Assembly: GCA_000149265.1 (NCBI GenBank) | Contig: CH003387.1 | Coordinates: 87,815-151,814, forward strand | Origin: Ciona savignyi | Lineage: Eukaryota; Chordata; Ascidiacea; Phlebobranchia; Cionidae | DNA length: 64,000 bases | Direction: 5' to 3' | In this document: piece after piece, positions 12,984 to 24,049 of the stretch | Layout of the letters: the number at the start of each line of letters is the position of its first letter | Numbering within the stretch: the first letter of the stretch is position 1 | Translations under genes and position numbers: made by a program | Notes under the pieces: model-generated | The model's input: only the letters and a program-made list of their open reading frames with translations | Database searches by the model: none | Told to the model about the DNA's origin: nothing

Positions 12984-13282
12984 CCGGCCCATTGGTCTAA
13001 CGGTTAAGTGCATCCATCGCCTTTCAATCGAAAGGTTGAAGGTGCGAAACTGGTCGCTAGCTAGATGGTTGTGTCCTTGGGCAAGGCACTTTACGGACAT
13101 TGCCTGAACCCAGCGGATTAATGGATTCTACCAAATTAAAAAGAACATGTCTATCATATACAACACACTGCAATAGCTCCGGTAACCCGACGAGTGGGCG
13201 CGAGGTGATTTGACATTTGTCCGTGTGTTAACTAACCCCTTGGTTTTTCCATCCACGGGGATAAAGATGAATATCCTATCTA
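12984..13282 (+). mobile_element. tRNA-derived SINE, copy 2
   Basis: This is a nearly full-length plus-strand copy. The tRNA-like head contains TGGTCTAACGG (a good match to the A box) and the CCTTTCAATCGAAAGG helix. The shared body follows (GGGCAAGGCACTTTACGG, CCCAGCGGATTAATGG, GGTAACCCGACGAG), and the 3' tail is ATATCCTATC. A small insertion in the head (CATC) and several substitutions set it apart from copies 5 and 6. Confidence 0.9.
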
Positions 13283-13404
13283 ATAATTCAAAATCAGCTA
13301 AAAATAGCGGTGAACCAACTCTTACAGCAACACATAATAAATAACAAGAAAAAACGTTTAAATTTGTATACACTGTGTGTTGATGTATAACGTACCTACC
13401 CTAT

Positions 13405-13590
13405 TAAAAATAATAATATACTTAAAAAATCCTTCAAGAGCATTTGGAATGGCCTCCAAACTTTTACCATTCCAGCTTAAAGCCTGGATGATGGGTTTGT
13501 GAAGATCGTCAAAGGTTTTCAATCTAAAACGTTTGATTGGTGAAAACATGTCTTCTTTACCCTCTGCTATACTTAATAGCAGCAGATTCA
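13405..13590 (-). CDS. Possible exon or repeat-borne fragment (PIKRFRLKTFDDL)
   Basis: The minus-strand frame reads EGKEDMFSPIKRFRLKTFDDL, then a helical segment ending NALEGFF. A 'F-x-P-I-K-x-x-x-L-x-T-F' signature recurs, as I recall, in uncharacterised multi-copy proteins of aquatic invertebrates. A run of A ending in CAG upstream on this strand (about 13600) could be an acceptor, and GTATAT after the segment could be a donor. No function can be assigned, and it may equally be a transposon-associated relic. Confidence 0.3.
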
Positions 13591-14261
13591 CCCTTTTCCT
13601 GTTTTTTTTTTCATTTTGTAATAAAAAAGTAGCAGTAGCGACAGCCTCGGAACTTTAGATATACAAGGTGGGTCGGTCGTGTTGTGATCAAATTGATTTG
13701 TCATAGCAGATTTTGTGGACATCACTGGACACTGACAAAACTGAAATCTCCTGTCTTTCAGATTGTGATTTATCTTATCCAATTGTCCGCAACTGCTTAT
13801 ACTTTTAAAGAATACTATCTCACTTTCACACCGGGTCCCAGGTATAAACGGAATTGCAAATATGCGTAGTCTTCTACCCTTAATCGACGCTTCTAAGGGT
13901 CGGCCCTGAACGACAGAACACTTATAAGCACTTTTTTTCGCATTGCTGTTTGGACATTCTGTGTTCGCCTTCTTCGGATTGCAGTCGTTTCCAAAAAAAG
14001 TTCCGAAGAATGATGATGTACAAACTTGATGGTATGATATCTAGTGCAGTGTTTGTTAACATTTTCCATGTGTTACACCGTTTACAAATGTAGTGCTGCC
14101 CAATTTTTTACCCGTCGCGAATATAACTTAATTCCTTTTTCAGCGATTTCCAAAGAATAAAAACACTTTTATTTTATTTCTCCTCCACCACTCTCGCCTC
14201 CACCTCCACCACTCTATACACATATCGTAAACAATTAATATTAAAAGCCTGAACAAATAAC

Positions 14262-14428
14262 TATAAAACATATATTGGGCCTGTTCGTTAATTGCATTGT
14301 TAATAATAATTTGTTCTTCAGGCCCCAAGTCATTGATGCTTATAGTAGAGCCGTCAGTTGCATACAACACTTGAGGATTGCTGGGGTCATACTGCAATGC
14401 ATGCAAAGCAGGTTGTTCTTCTGCATTC
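14262..14428 (-). CDS. Possible host exon (acidic/asparagine-rich)
   Basis: On the minus strand an acceptor-like TTTCATTTAG is followed by an open frame starting NAEEQPALHALQYDPSN, then LYATDGSTISINDLGPEEQ. The use of D, E, N, Q and S resembles a transcription-factor-type linker and is unlike the K/I/F/N-rich chance frames nearby. The frame continues past 14262 into low-quality coding, so the exon end is uncertain. It shares strand with the open segment at 14937-15091, about 0.5 kb upstream. I do not recognise the protein. Confidence 0.4.
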
Positions 14429-14936
14429 CTAAATGAAATAGGTAAGTTAGTAAAAGTGTGTGCGATAGATACCTTAGTCTCAGTGGTTGGAAGTTGACCG
14501 AAAAGAAACCAGCAATTTGCTAGTCGCTAGAACACCAATGTTAAGTAAACAACACCCAGTTTACATGCTGTTTTTAATTACAACTGAAATGTGCAGTTTC
14601 TGGGGTTGCATAATACAGGTTAATTAGGTATTCTTCTAAAATATTGTAAAGCAGCGGTCCGCGGACCACGGCCAGTCCCAGAATTTTTATTATTCATTTG
14701 GACAAACAAAGTACATTCAAGTTACACGAAATAAGTCAACGCTTCTAACTAGATTTCAAATACGTCGTTGCAAAAATCTGCATTGAACATTTTATATTAA
14801 ACTAAATGTTTTCGGCTCTTTATAGCTAATGTGCTTATTGTACTTATTTGAGTACGCGGACTCGGGGTTGAGAAACAATTAATTAATCTAAATAGACTAA
14901 TTTTTTAAATAATAATTATAATTCTTTTACTACCTT

Positions 14937-15091
14937 TCAGGTAGGTAACAGCTCCATACTAAGCTGTTCCTTAGAACTTAACACTAGTTGACATTTTTTC
15001 CTTCCAAATGTGGATGGAATGCCAAATTTCACTTGTTCTGGCAAACCGTGCAGAACAAAGTGCATCCGGGTGGTGCGAGCTACAGCGTCAG
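14937..15091 (-). CDS. Possible host exon
   Basis: An acceptor-like TATTGCCAG on the minus strand is followed by a frame reading DAVARTTRMHFVLHGLPEQ, then KFGIPSTFGRKKCQLVLSS, to a stop at 14937. A GTATGG shortly before the stop could act as a donor leading to the next segment. The protein looks genuine but matches no family I can name. A hAT element (15120-16032) sits just upstream on this strand, with its TSD ending 21 bp before the acceptor, which suits intronic insertion. Confidence 0.4.
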
Positions 15092-15119
15092 CTGGCAATA
15101 AAATAATAACTGTTTAGGA

Positions 15120-16032
15120 CAGGGATGTCCAACCTGCGGCCCGCGGGCCGCAGTGCGGCCCACCTGAGATTTTTGTGCGGCCCGCTAGTCATTTTTACTC
15201 CAAGTAGTATTTTGAACTTTAAATCTTGGCCCAATTCAAATGTATCAGTCAGCTTTTAGGGACGCAGTAAACATCAAAACTTTAGAAAGAAACCGACGGA
15301 CGACAAAAACTTATCTCATTGACTTTGTATTGCAGAAATAAGATTTTGTTTCTTTCTATATGTGTGTTATTTGTTCCTTTTTTCAAAGATGAAATTAATG
15401 GCTTTTAATTGTTTCTTTATGTACCCATTCAGGGTTGGAATTAATGGATCGCGAATCGCTATTAGCGAACCGTTTTCTTAAGTTCACGAAATACAAAATT
15501 TAACAAAGTCGCGAAAATATAAATTACCGGTACTGATTTCGCGCACTTTTAAAAATAAATCCTCAACACGTTAGTGTAACATCGTTTGCCTTTAACATAA
15601 CATTTAACAATCACGATACTATTACATTTATTTACCTTGCCTTTACTTTGCATTATTGGCGCATAATAAGCATTGCTATCACAAGGCAATAATCGCCATT
15701 ATGCGTTAATATACCACGATTCCTTTATTTATGATTGGCGGGATGCGACACACCCCTTTTGAATTTACGTTTATTGCAATTTATCATTACTGTACTACTA
15801 AATAACGGTACTGTCTGCTTTATGAAATAAATATCTTTCTGGACATTTAAGGCAATTTATCATTACCAATTTTTTTTTCGCGCGCTCCTTATCCGCCCAT
15901 TTCCCAAAACATTACAAAACCATTAATTCGAACCATGATGCCCTTTTTATTGAAATTTAATAGGTTCTGCGGCCCATTGAATTATTTTTAGTGACAATGC
16001 GGCCCAGTACAATAAAAGGTTGGACATCCCTG
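15120..16032 (-). mobile_element. Non-autonomous hAT element, family X copy 2 (913 bp)
   Basis: The terminal inverted repeats CAGGGATGTCCAACCT / AGGTTGGACATCCCTG are the same as at 8702-9586, but the interior is reverse-complemented: the GCGGCCCGCGGG subterminal block is on the left here. An exact 8-bp duplication, GTTTAGGA, lies at 15112-15119 and 16033-16040. The two copies match along their whole length with scattered substitutions and small indels, so they are independent insertions of one family. Confidence 0.94.
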
Positions 16033-16040
16033 GTTTAGGA

Positions 16041-17205
16041 GGTATATTTTTCCATCATCCCAGATTAAACAGGAATTGACGTAAATAATAAATAAGGGAA
16101 GGTAAAGAGTAAGTAATAAGTAGCATATAACAAAGGTGCAGTTTCATCTTAATATAAAAAATTAGATTTTTAAATGATAAAAATACATATGTTTAATACG
16201 AAAATATTATTAAACATTTCTAATTGTTTCTGCTTTATTTTGTGTGGGAAATCCTGGCCTTTTCTTCTTTTCCTGTTTTTGCACTTAGTCAACAGGATAG
16301 TGAATGTAAACTGGACACACTTTCTATGCTGATATAAGTTACACTGAACTAACAATACTTTGAGGCAGACTTTAAGCCCTTCACTGTGTCTGAAGCGTCT
16401 AATGGGAATTTCTGTGTAAAAATTTTAACCATACCAGTATCTGAAAAACCTCCTTTGCTTTCCTACTTACTATTTATTTACCAGTATATATAATTTGTAA
16501 AAAAGGGTAATGCCTAGCTGGATTACTTTACAATCTAACAGGTTCAATTTGAAACATAGTTATTACCATAATGGCAGATTTATGATATTTGAAAAATTAT
16601 GATACTTACTAAATTGTAATTGGGTCTCTGGCTTCCCGCAACAAAATTATTTTAATTGTCAGGCCGGGAAAAAAATGACAATGCATGGGAAGACCCAAAT
16701 GTATGTAGGTATCCCTGATGCAGGCCCAACCCTCCCACCCTGACTCCAAGTTGTTCAAGGATGTTGCACTAATAATAAAAATGAATGTGTTTTAGAGGGG
16801 TATTATTGTGCTTTGCAATTGATTGGTTTAAAGTCAAATTTTAAAATCATTTTAAAACGAATTGATTGAAACATTACTTAATCATAAAATTTGAAACTTT
16901 GGTACTGGTAGGTATCCTGTTAGAGATTATTACTGAACAACATATAACACTACCAGTACTTATCATAAAATTTGCATCATTTGTATCCTGTCAGGTGGGA
17001 AAACTTCGTGTCATCGCCAATATGTTTTAAAGATTTAATCCTTAATAAAAATATAGCTTTATGTAACTAGAACATGGATGGTTTAAACTAAAAACTAACC
17101 ATACAAACTCAAACAACATTTCCAAATCTTGACTGCTATTTGTTTAACCAACCAAGATGAATTTTCTTACATACAATGTAAACCTATTCCATCACTAACT
17201 AAATT
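16041..17205. other. Non-coding stretch
   Basis: No gene or element boundary is recognised. The segment contains several ACCAGTA/TACTGGTA-like words, but no ORF with family character. Confidence 0.4.
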
Positions 17206-17213
17206 TGTTATAA

Positions 17214-17519
17214 CAGCGTTTCTCAAACTATGGGTCGCGACCCACCGGTGGGTCGCGAAAGGAATCTTGGTGGGTCGTGAAAAGTTATAGAAAGCTCTGA
17301 TTAACTATACTGGCTATTTCCTATACAAAAATCAAGGGGAAATTATCATAATTGTGACATCACACAATCTTGAATCGTGGCGCGATCCCAGAGGTGTGTT
17401 CCTTTGCAACGATAGCGTAACCTAGAAACCAACAACAACTATATATAAAGTTAAGTGGGTCGCCATAAATTGTGGTAATTAATAGTGGGTCCCAACTCTA
17501 AAAAGTTTGAGAACCACTG
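17214..17519. mobile_element. hAT MITE (306 bp)
   Basis: Left end CAGCGTTTCTCAAACTATGG; right end AAAGTTTGAGAACCACTG. The flanking 8-bp duplication matches at 7 of 8 positions: TGTTATAA at 17206-17213 and TGTTATAC at 17520-17527. The GGGTCGCGACCCACC palindrome next to the left end and a related GTGGGTCCCAACTC near the right are typical of a widespread animal hAT MITE type. It is non-coding. Confidence 0.9.
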
Positions 17520-17529
17520 TGTTATACTA

Positions 17530-18036
17530 TTAATTTGGATTTGCTGTGTTACTGCATCGCTGCAGTAGTTGTTTTTGGTTCAGTGATTTTGTTACATTTT
17601 ATTTCTATGATTGTCCTTGGCGAATTACGTTTTTATTTGTATAGTCCTTTTTTGTGTACGCCAGCTGCGGGGAAGCAGCAATTTATTGAGTGAATTGTAA
17701 ATGGTCAAAGATGTTACGGATGTGCAATTGTTAGGGTATTATTTTGTTATGGTTTTTCTACTAATTTATGTATTTTTTATTTTCCGCTAAACAAAGAAGT
17801 GGCATAGGGCGCGTCAACTTCATTCATTGCGTGTGACCGTAACATCCTGTGTTGCTTTTTTCTTGGTTAAATTTTTATAATTAATCGCTGCAGTTCTTGT
17901 TGCCAATTTTGTCGTTCTGATGGTTCCAAATTCTTCCTTGTCGATTCAAATATTGCTATATCTAGATTGTAAGTGTATATATATAAATTTGTATTTAATA
18001 CGAAAAACTTTTAACTTTAAAAGTCTGGCTGCATAT
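17530..18036. other. Non-coding stretch
   Basis: I see no gene or repeat boundary here. It leads into the direct-repeat pair that starts at 18037. Confidence 0.35.
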
Positions 18037-18505
18037 AGATGGCGTATAACCAATTAAGACCTCTATGAAGGGCAGGCAGGATGTGACGAGTGGTACCCTC
18101 CATGAGTCATTGTTTTTTAAAGGAGTGTTTTGCTGAGTAACAATGGTGGTGATTCCCCAATGTTTGTTTGGTTGAGAGCAGCATGTGCTAGGCTGCGCGC
18201 CGGTGTTCTCGTTTAGCTGTAAAGTTTTGTAATCGTGGAGCAGTGCTTTGTAAAATAAAGGTGTTGATTGTGCATCTGCTAGCTGTTTGTTGGAAAAAAA
18301 GTTTCCGATGTACGAGGGGGTATGGGCTCAAAATTTTTAAACAAAATTTTGTAGGGTTTTGAGTTTAAGGTTGCAGATCCAAGCTTTAATTTTAAATTGT
18401 GAAACAATCTAAGACTTCCTATGTCAGGATTTTGAGTGACAGTCGTTTTTGTGAGGTCAGTTTGCATTGGAGAGATAGGGAAAATAATTAGTTGAACGCC
18501 TCCTA
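18037..18505. repeat. Long direct repeat, copy A
   Basis: This segment, from AGATGGCGTATAACCAATTA to GAACGCCTCCTA, is repeated at 19301-19724 in the same orientation. Copy A carries extra bases relative to B, including a second GGCAGG, an insert around ATTTTTAAACAAA and about 40 bp near 18385-18425. It lacks a short TTTCT present in B. It contains an AATAAA near GTAAAATAAAGG. The pair could be LTRs of a short non-autonomous retroelement or a segmental tandem duplication. No TG..CA ends are obvious. Confidence 0.75.
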
Positions 18506-19300
18506 AATGAAAAACGGGTTATTTTGAATTTTTTGCCAAAATCTCCAAATTTATAGAAATTTGAGTGTGGATAAATGTTACTAGTCAACTGTTTGTCTAA
18601 AATCTTACACTTAATTACTTATGCTAATTAGCAAAGTAATTAATTAGTCATTTTTCCTCATTTTTGGTCATTTTCACTCCGGTAGAGGGTCGTTCGGATA
18701 TTTTTTCAAGAACTTAACTTTGAATGGCTTTTATAAATACCAGACAATCTTTCGATACAGGCTGTTAATCCGATTTGTGATATCGGACTAGAAAATGCAC
18801 TCCTCTTGGTATCCACATGTGTACCTTTTTTTCATATTTTTCAATTTTTGGGCAGATGTGAAGGCCTAGATGTGTTGTTGGACACCTACCTATGCATACA
18901 GAAGATATAATAACTTAACACTCCTAACCATCCTTGATTGTCAAACATTGGTAAAAGAACTGGAGGCGGACAAAATGTGGTCACACGAGGCTCAAAGGTG
19001 ACATTGGGTGTGTTTTTTTACTCAAAAACAACAATTTTTACCCTGGTATGTTAAACCTTTCAAATTACAGTGAAAAAATGTGCTGAAACTTGTGAATTTT
19101 AATGTGTACGAAGAGTTTCAGTCATCACCAGTGACACTGTCGCCAAATGAAATCTACAGAATGACCACCCTTCAGTCGAAGGCCTGTAATAGCCGAAGCA
19201 GTCGACAGAAACGGTTAAAATTTGGACAGGAGTTTTACAGAATGACCTCTACTAGTAAGTTCGAACAGTTTAAACCAAACTGGAACGGTCGCCGTTTTCA
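18506..19300. other. Spacer between the direct repeats
   Basis: About 0.8 kb lies between copies A and B. A 77-codon plus-strand ORF at 19080-19313 runs into copy B; it contains two related blocks (IYRMTTLQSK and FYRMTSTSK), hinting at a short internal repeat. No retroelement gag or pol similarity is seen. Confidence 0.4.
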
Positions 19301-19724
19301 AGATGGCGTATAACCAATTAAGACCTCTATGAAGGGCAGGATGTGACGAGTGGTACCCTCCATGAGTCATTGTTTTTTAAAGGAGTGTTTTGCTGAGTAA
19401 CAATGGTGGTGATTCCCCAATGTTTGTTTGGTTGAGAGCAGCATGTGCTAGGCTGCGCGCCGGTGTTCTTTCTCGTTTAGCTGTAAAGTTTTGTAATCGT
19501 GGAGCAGTGCTTTGTAAAATAAAGGTGTTGATTGTGCATCTGCTAGCTGTTTGTTGGAAAAAAAGTTTCCGATGTACGAGGGGGTATGGGCTCAAAATTT
19601 TGTAGGGTTTTGAGTTTAGGTTGCAGATCCAAGCTTCAAATGTCAGGATTTTTAGTGACAGTCGTTTTTGTGAGGTCAGTTTGCATTGGAGAGATAGGGA
19701 GAATAATTAGTTGAACGCCTCCTA
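19301..19724. repeat. Long direct repeat, copy B
   Basis: This is the second copy of the 18037-18505 repeat and is more compact. Start-to-start spacing is 1,264 bp. Both copies end in GAACGCCTCCTA, and in B this runs straight into a tRNA-like SINE head, so the repeat end and the SINE start overlap by a few bases. Overlapping ORFs on both strands (19377-19605) are chance frames. Confidence 0.75.
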
Positions 19725-20020
19725 TAGCTCAAAGGGTAGAGCGTCCGTCGGCTTTCAGCCAAAAGGTGTTGGATCGAAACCAGTCAGTAGCTAGTCGGTT
19801 GTGCTGTTTGGTAAAGGCACTTAGCAGACGTTGCCTAAGGGATTAAAACCCAGTGGATTAAACTAAAACAGTAGGAATGTCTCTCAATCATCATATATAC
19901 AACGCACTGCAATAGCTCTCTGGTAACCCGACGGTGGGCTCGAGGTGATCTGACAATTGCCTGTGTGAGGAGACCCCCCCCCACCTAGCGTTTACGGGGA
20001 TAAAACATGTATATCCTACA
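19717..20020 (+). mobile_element. Divergent tRNA-derived SINE, copy 3
   Basis: The head begins near GCCTCCTATAGCTCAAAGGG, with an A box (TAGCTCAAAGG) and a B box (GGATCGAAACC) that are closer to a functional tRNA than in the other copies. The body is a divergent form of the same SINE: AGCTAGTCGGTTGTG, AGGCACTTAGCAGACGTTGCC, GCAATAGCTC..GGTAACCCGACGG and GTATATCCTA at the end. The different head with a shared tail suggests a sister subfamily. Confidence 0.8.
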
Positions 20021-21270
20021 AGTTGGATCATGGGTTTAAATTATAATACTGCCTTTGATGGATAACTCAGGTTTACCTTTTTCTTTCGTTGATTTGCAAA
20101 AGCTGTTGTATCCGCTTCTTTCTCGATTGATTTTCTGTTAAATAGCTAATTATTACATGCAATACATTTTATTGATTTACTTACTAATCGGCATATTACT
20201 TTCTTTGCCCGTTTATTGGAATCACGCACATCCGTGCGTTATAAATCTGTCCTGTGCTGCAGATGTTATTGGGGCCTTTTTTTTGTTTTTGGTTGGGGCC
20301 ACTTGTAAGGAAGAAAACTTGAGTTGATAAAATTCCGAAACCACTCAAATGACGTTGAGTATAATAAAACCTACAAAAATGTTGCTTCACTGTATCCCAC
20401 TCCTAACGTTGTTGAGATTTTTTAAACTACGGGATTATGGGGATTTTTACACAGCCCTAACCCACCCTACTAGCTTTAAGTTTGTAGTGAACTTAGTTAG
20501 TCGTGTACTGCCACTGATTTGTATGAGTCTCAGGTCAAATTCATAACAACAAGATCATTTGTTTAAACCAATATTTTTATGAATAAATGCGAAATACTAA
20601 ACACCATTGACCATAAATGTGTAATAAGTAAATACACAATAGTTACACAGTTGCTAGAAAGGCCCGCCCGCGCAGTGGTCGCTGAACTGAATGAATTCTG
20701 GCCGCGTTTACACCAGGAACAAAGTACAAGTTGAGGTTCGTAATGATAAAATACTTAATGTTGGTTTTTTTGTAGTGAGTAATCTGGACCAGTTACAAAT
20801 GCAGTGTGATACGAGTGAATGATGTAAGCCGCAGGATCGTGGATTCTGCATTAGGGCAAAAAGCAATAATATTGGGTGATGCATAGTAATGGGGAGAAGT
20901 AAAGGTCAACATGCGGAAATAATACAGAAAGTTGCATGCCTAAGCTGATTCAAACTAGAAATGCCAGAAGAACCACTAATCTCCATGCGACTAGCTTGGC
21001 GTAATCTGTCCGGGCTTTGCGCGAGGTGTGCTTGTATTGTCACGATGCGAGTGGAAGAGATATCTGTCTGTGACGTCCAACCTTTGAGGGGGGAGTTCAG
21101 TGCTAACTGTGACGACACCCCATTGTAGCAGCACAATCAATGTGCATTGTATGAAAACATGTCTTATTGGCAGTACAGTATACCGTGATTTTTACTTTAT
21201 GGGTACAGGTTATTATACAAAAAAAAACAAAGCTTATATATGTCTATCGGTAAGAAAAGGAAGGTGATTA
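20021..21270. other. Non-coding stretch
   Basis: No recognised gene. Small ORFs at 20196-20546 and 20906-21136 have no motif. A GC-richer patch near 20660-20720 has no identified element ends. Confidence 0.4.
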
Positions 21271-21329
21271 TGAAGCAAGTTCAATAATAAGAGGGGTATA
21301 AAATAATTTATCGTGCAACACAATAAAGA

Positions 21330-22390
21330 TGTAATTTGCCTGATTTGCCAAACAAAGCTACAGCAGTAATAAAGGAGTACAATATCAAGCAACAGTATTG
21401 TACAAAACACTCACTCTGCTAGCTTTGATATTGTGGGTCAACCACAGGTTGACAAAATGCAGCAATTGGTGATGAAGTCTTTAAGTAAACAGCAAGATTT
21501 ATTTCATGGGTACAAGACGAACACGAAGTTAGTTACAAAATTTTAGCTTTAAGATAGCTGAAGCAATTGCTGAAAAAAGAAAGCCGTACACAGCGATGGT
21601 GAAGTTGATCGAAAATGTATGATGTATCACCAGAAAAGAAAAATGTCTCGTTTTACAGTGGCCCGCCGAATAGACGATCTTTCGGAAGACATCGAAGCTT
21701 GTCTAAAAGACAGAATAAGCAAATGTTCTGCTTTCTTTTAGTATCGCTTTGGATGAAGGTACAGACTTGGGCGATACTGCCCAGCTAGTTGTTTTCATAC
21801 GAGAAGTAACAGATGATTTTGAAAGAACTAAAGAATTTTTGGATATGGCAAGTATGCATTCAACAATAACGGGTCAAAAACATTTGCGAGGAGGTAACAA
21901 AAGTGATGATGAACAAGTTAGTGAAATAAATATTTTTAGATGTTATTCAAACAGAAAATGTTGTTTCGTGTGTTAGTAGTTATCAGTTCAAGTCTTTTCT
22001 GCAAGCACTCAACTCTGATTACCCAAATGTAAACTATTTTTGTGCAGTAAAATGTCTAAGCAGAGCTGCTGTATTAAAAAGATTTTGAGTTTATCTCAAA
22101 GATGATGCACGGTTAAACGATTTTGCTTTTTTAACTGACATTATCCATCATCTTTTAGAACTGAATGTGAAGAAGCTGCAAGAAAAAAATCAGTTAGAAC
22201 AAAAGGATCCTTAATTCAATTTCCCCCTGTCTGGAGAGTAGAAAAGTTGAAATTTAATTTCTTAATTGTGAAAAATATGTGTGGACGATTGAAAAGTTAA
22301 CCTCGGCATTTAAAACTCGATTTGAAGATTTTAGAAAACACATTGCCGACGTACAGCGTTCAGCAGAATAGAGGAGGTACTAGGTAATTG
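21330..22390 (+). pseudogene. hAT transposase pseudogene, ZBED5/GTF2IRD2-like
   Basis: Read in three frames, this follows a hAT transposase of the ZBED5/GTF2IRD2 type. The segments run: a CLICQTK zinc-finger half (about 21340); VDKMQQLVMKSLSKQQ (about 21450); VARRIDDLSEDIEACLKDRI (about 21660); then LDEGTDLGDTAQLVVFIREV (about 21750), the conserved catalytic region where family members read LDESTD; and DFAFLTDIIHHLLELNVK..LQEKNQLEQ (about 22120-22200). Stops and frameshifts break it many times, so it cannot encode transposase. The C-terminal dimerisation region is not seen. A BEL/Pao remnant begins about 260 bp downstream. Confidence 0.75.
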
Positions 22391-22654
22391 TTTTAACACT
22401 TATCCGAAGAAATAAAATTATGGTCTGTAGAATACAATCCCTGGAGAAAATAAAGTAAAACAGCTGCTGGTAAACAAAGCTAGCTGATTGTATTGAAATT
22501 GATTAGGAACTGTCCTCAAGATTTCATACCCGACCATACGTAAAACTAAAAAACTGGAAATCCATAAAAACTAATAAATTTCATCAAATTAGGTTAAGGG
22601 AGCAAGAAGAAGTTGCTTAACACAAAAAGTGGCGGTAAGTAATATTACCCTGAA

Positions 22655-23580
22655 ATTATACGGTATGTTACTTACTGGACTACCAAGCGCTTGGAGTTCA
22701 GTGGGACATCATGGCAAAAGATGCGTTTGGATTCAATATGCAAATAAAGAGTAAGCCCTTCACTCGTCGCGGCATGCTCTCAATGGTTAGTCAGATTTAC
22801 GATCCGTGAGGATTTATCCACCAACCCTTTATTCTGCCGATGAGAAGGTTGATGCAAGGAGAACCCCGATTGGGACGACCCTCTGCCGTTACATGCGGTA
22901 AAGAGAGAGGTATGGGAATCATGGCTGGAGCATTTGCCATCACTTTAGACCGTTACCGTACCCAGATGTTTTAAGTTGCCCTTTATGAGAAACAAGTTTC
23001 AACGCAGCTGCACTGTTTTGGAGACGCCTGTGAGGATGGATACGGAGCGGTTTGTTACCTGCGATTCATAGATCACTCTGGTTCTGTTTATTGCTCGTTT
23101 GTGACTGGAAAACCACGCGTGACACCACTACTAAAACCAGTGACAATAATACCACGCTTGGAACTCGGGGCAGCCGTTACAGCTGTTCAATTGGGAACAA
23201 TGGTCATTGAACACTTGGACTATGACGTCTCAGTCTCAACAATGTAATGTTTTGGACCAACTCTACTACGGTATTGTATTACATTCTAAGGACAATCCTG
23301 CGGACATTGCGTCACGTGGTGTTTTATGCCTGAACATTTGGACAAAACACAGCTGTCGTTCCGAAGACCGGACTATCTCTGGAAAGAAGAGTATCACTGG
23401 CCTAAGCAGTCGATCCGTTTTGACATATGTGAGACCGTGTTGGAACTGAAACGGGCTCACACGGTTTGTGCAACCGTCGTTAGTTGCTGCTTTAAGGAAA
23501 TCTTCCTACGATATTCCTGTTGGAACAGACTGCAGCGATCTGTTGCTCGGCTCATCAGGTTCAAGCTCTGTGTGATACAG
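22655..23580 (+). pseudogene. BEL/Pao retrotransposon pol remnant (RT end to RNase H)
   Basis: Decayed plus-strand frames match the pol of BEL/Pao LTR retrotransposons. Landmarks are a TRRGMLSMVSQIYDP block after the reverse-transcriptase palm (about 22755), a GDACEDGYGAVCYLRF block at the start of RNase H (about 23020), IPRLELGAAVTAVQ (about 23150) and DNPADIASRG (about 23290), followed by LWKEEYHWP (about 23380). Stops and frameshifts separate the blocks, and gag, protease, the front of RT and integrase are absent or unrecognisable. It is a dead fragment. Only landmarks are given. Confidence 0.8.
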
Positions 23581-23759
23581 CGATATTATGGTAAGAAACG
23601 AACTCCAACGCTTCGTTTTAACGCAACTAACTGGTCTGACCGTGGAGGAGTTGGACTTGGCGACTCTGTCAATTGTGCGTCTTGTACAGCTGGAGGGCTT
23701 TCCTGCGTCGACTCAACAATCAGCGCTGCTATATTATTGTTGGTGGGTAATTTGTAAAA

Positions 23760-23936
23760 TTGTTAGCCTGAAATTATAATGTGAATGTACATACATTGTT
23801 ATGTTTTAGGCACGCACGTAAGTCAACCTTTTTTAAATCGTTTCATTCTGTATGTGTATGCTGGATTAATTAAACGCATCTGAAAACCCTATACGTACGT
23901 ACGTGTCTTGTTGTTGGAGCTGATCCAATACATGGT
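23760..23936 (+). repeat. Possible LTR remnant
   Basis: A segment after the pol remnant contains an ATTAATTAAACGC polyadenylation-like context and ends near TTGTTGGAGCTGATCCAATACA, reminiscent of a BEL-type LTR end. No second copy exists in the window to prove it. Confidence 0.2.
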
Positions 23937-24049
23937 CATGAAAAATATGTACCGGTATTTTTTTATGTGTTAAATTAAATACCGGTACCATAAGTTGACA
24001 AAAAACAACAATTAATTGTTTTAAAAATGTATATTCCACTACAGCTGGT

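Noticed and set aside
12984-13060. Functional tRNA gene at SINE heads
   Set aside because: A-box-like and B-box-like segments are present, but no full cloverleaf or acceptor stem closes, and the sequence continues into a shared SINE body.
13641-13908. Possible further hAT MITE ending TCTAAGGGTCGGCCCTG
   Set aside because: The right end resembles a hAT terminus and AACGACAG/AGCGACAG could be a 7-of-8 duplication, but the left end does not match well enough.
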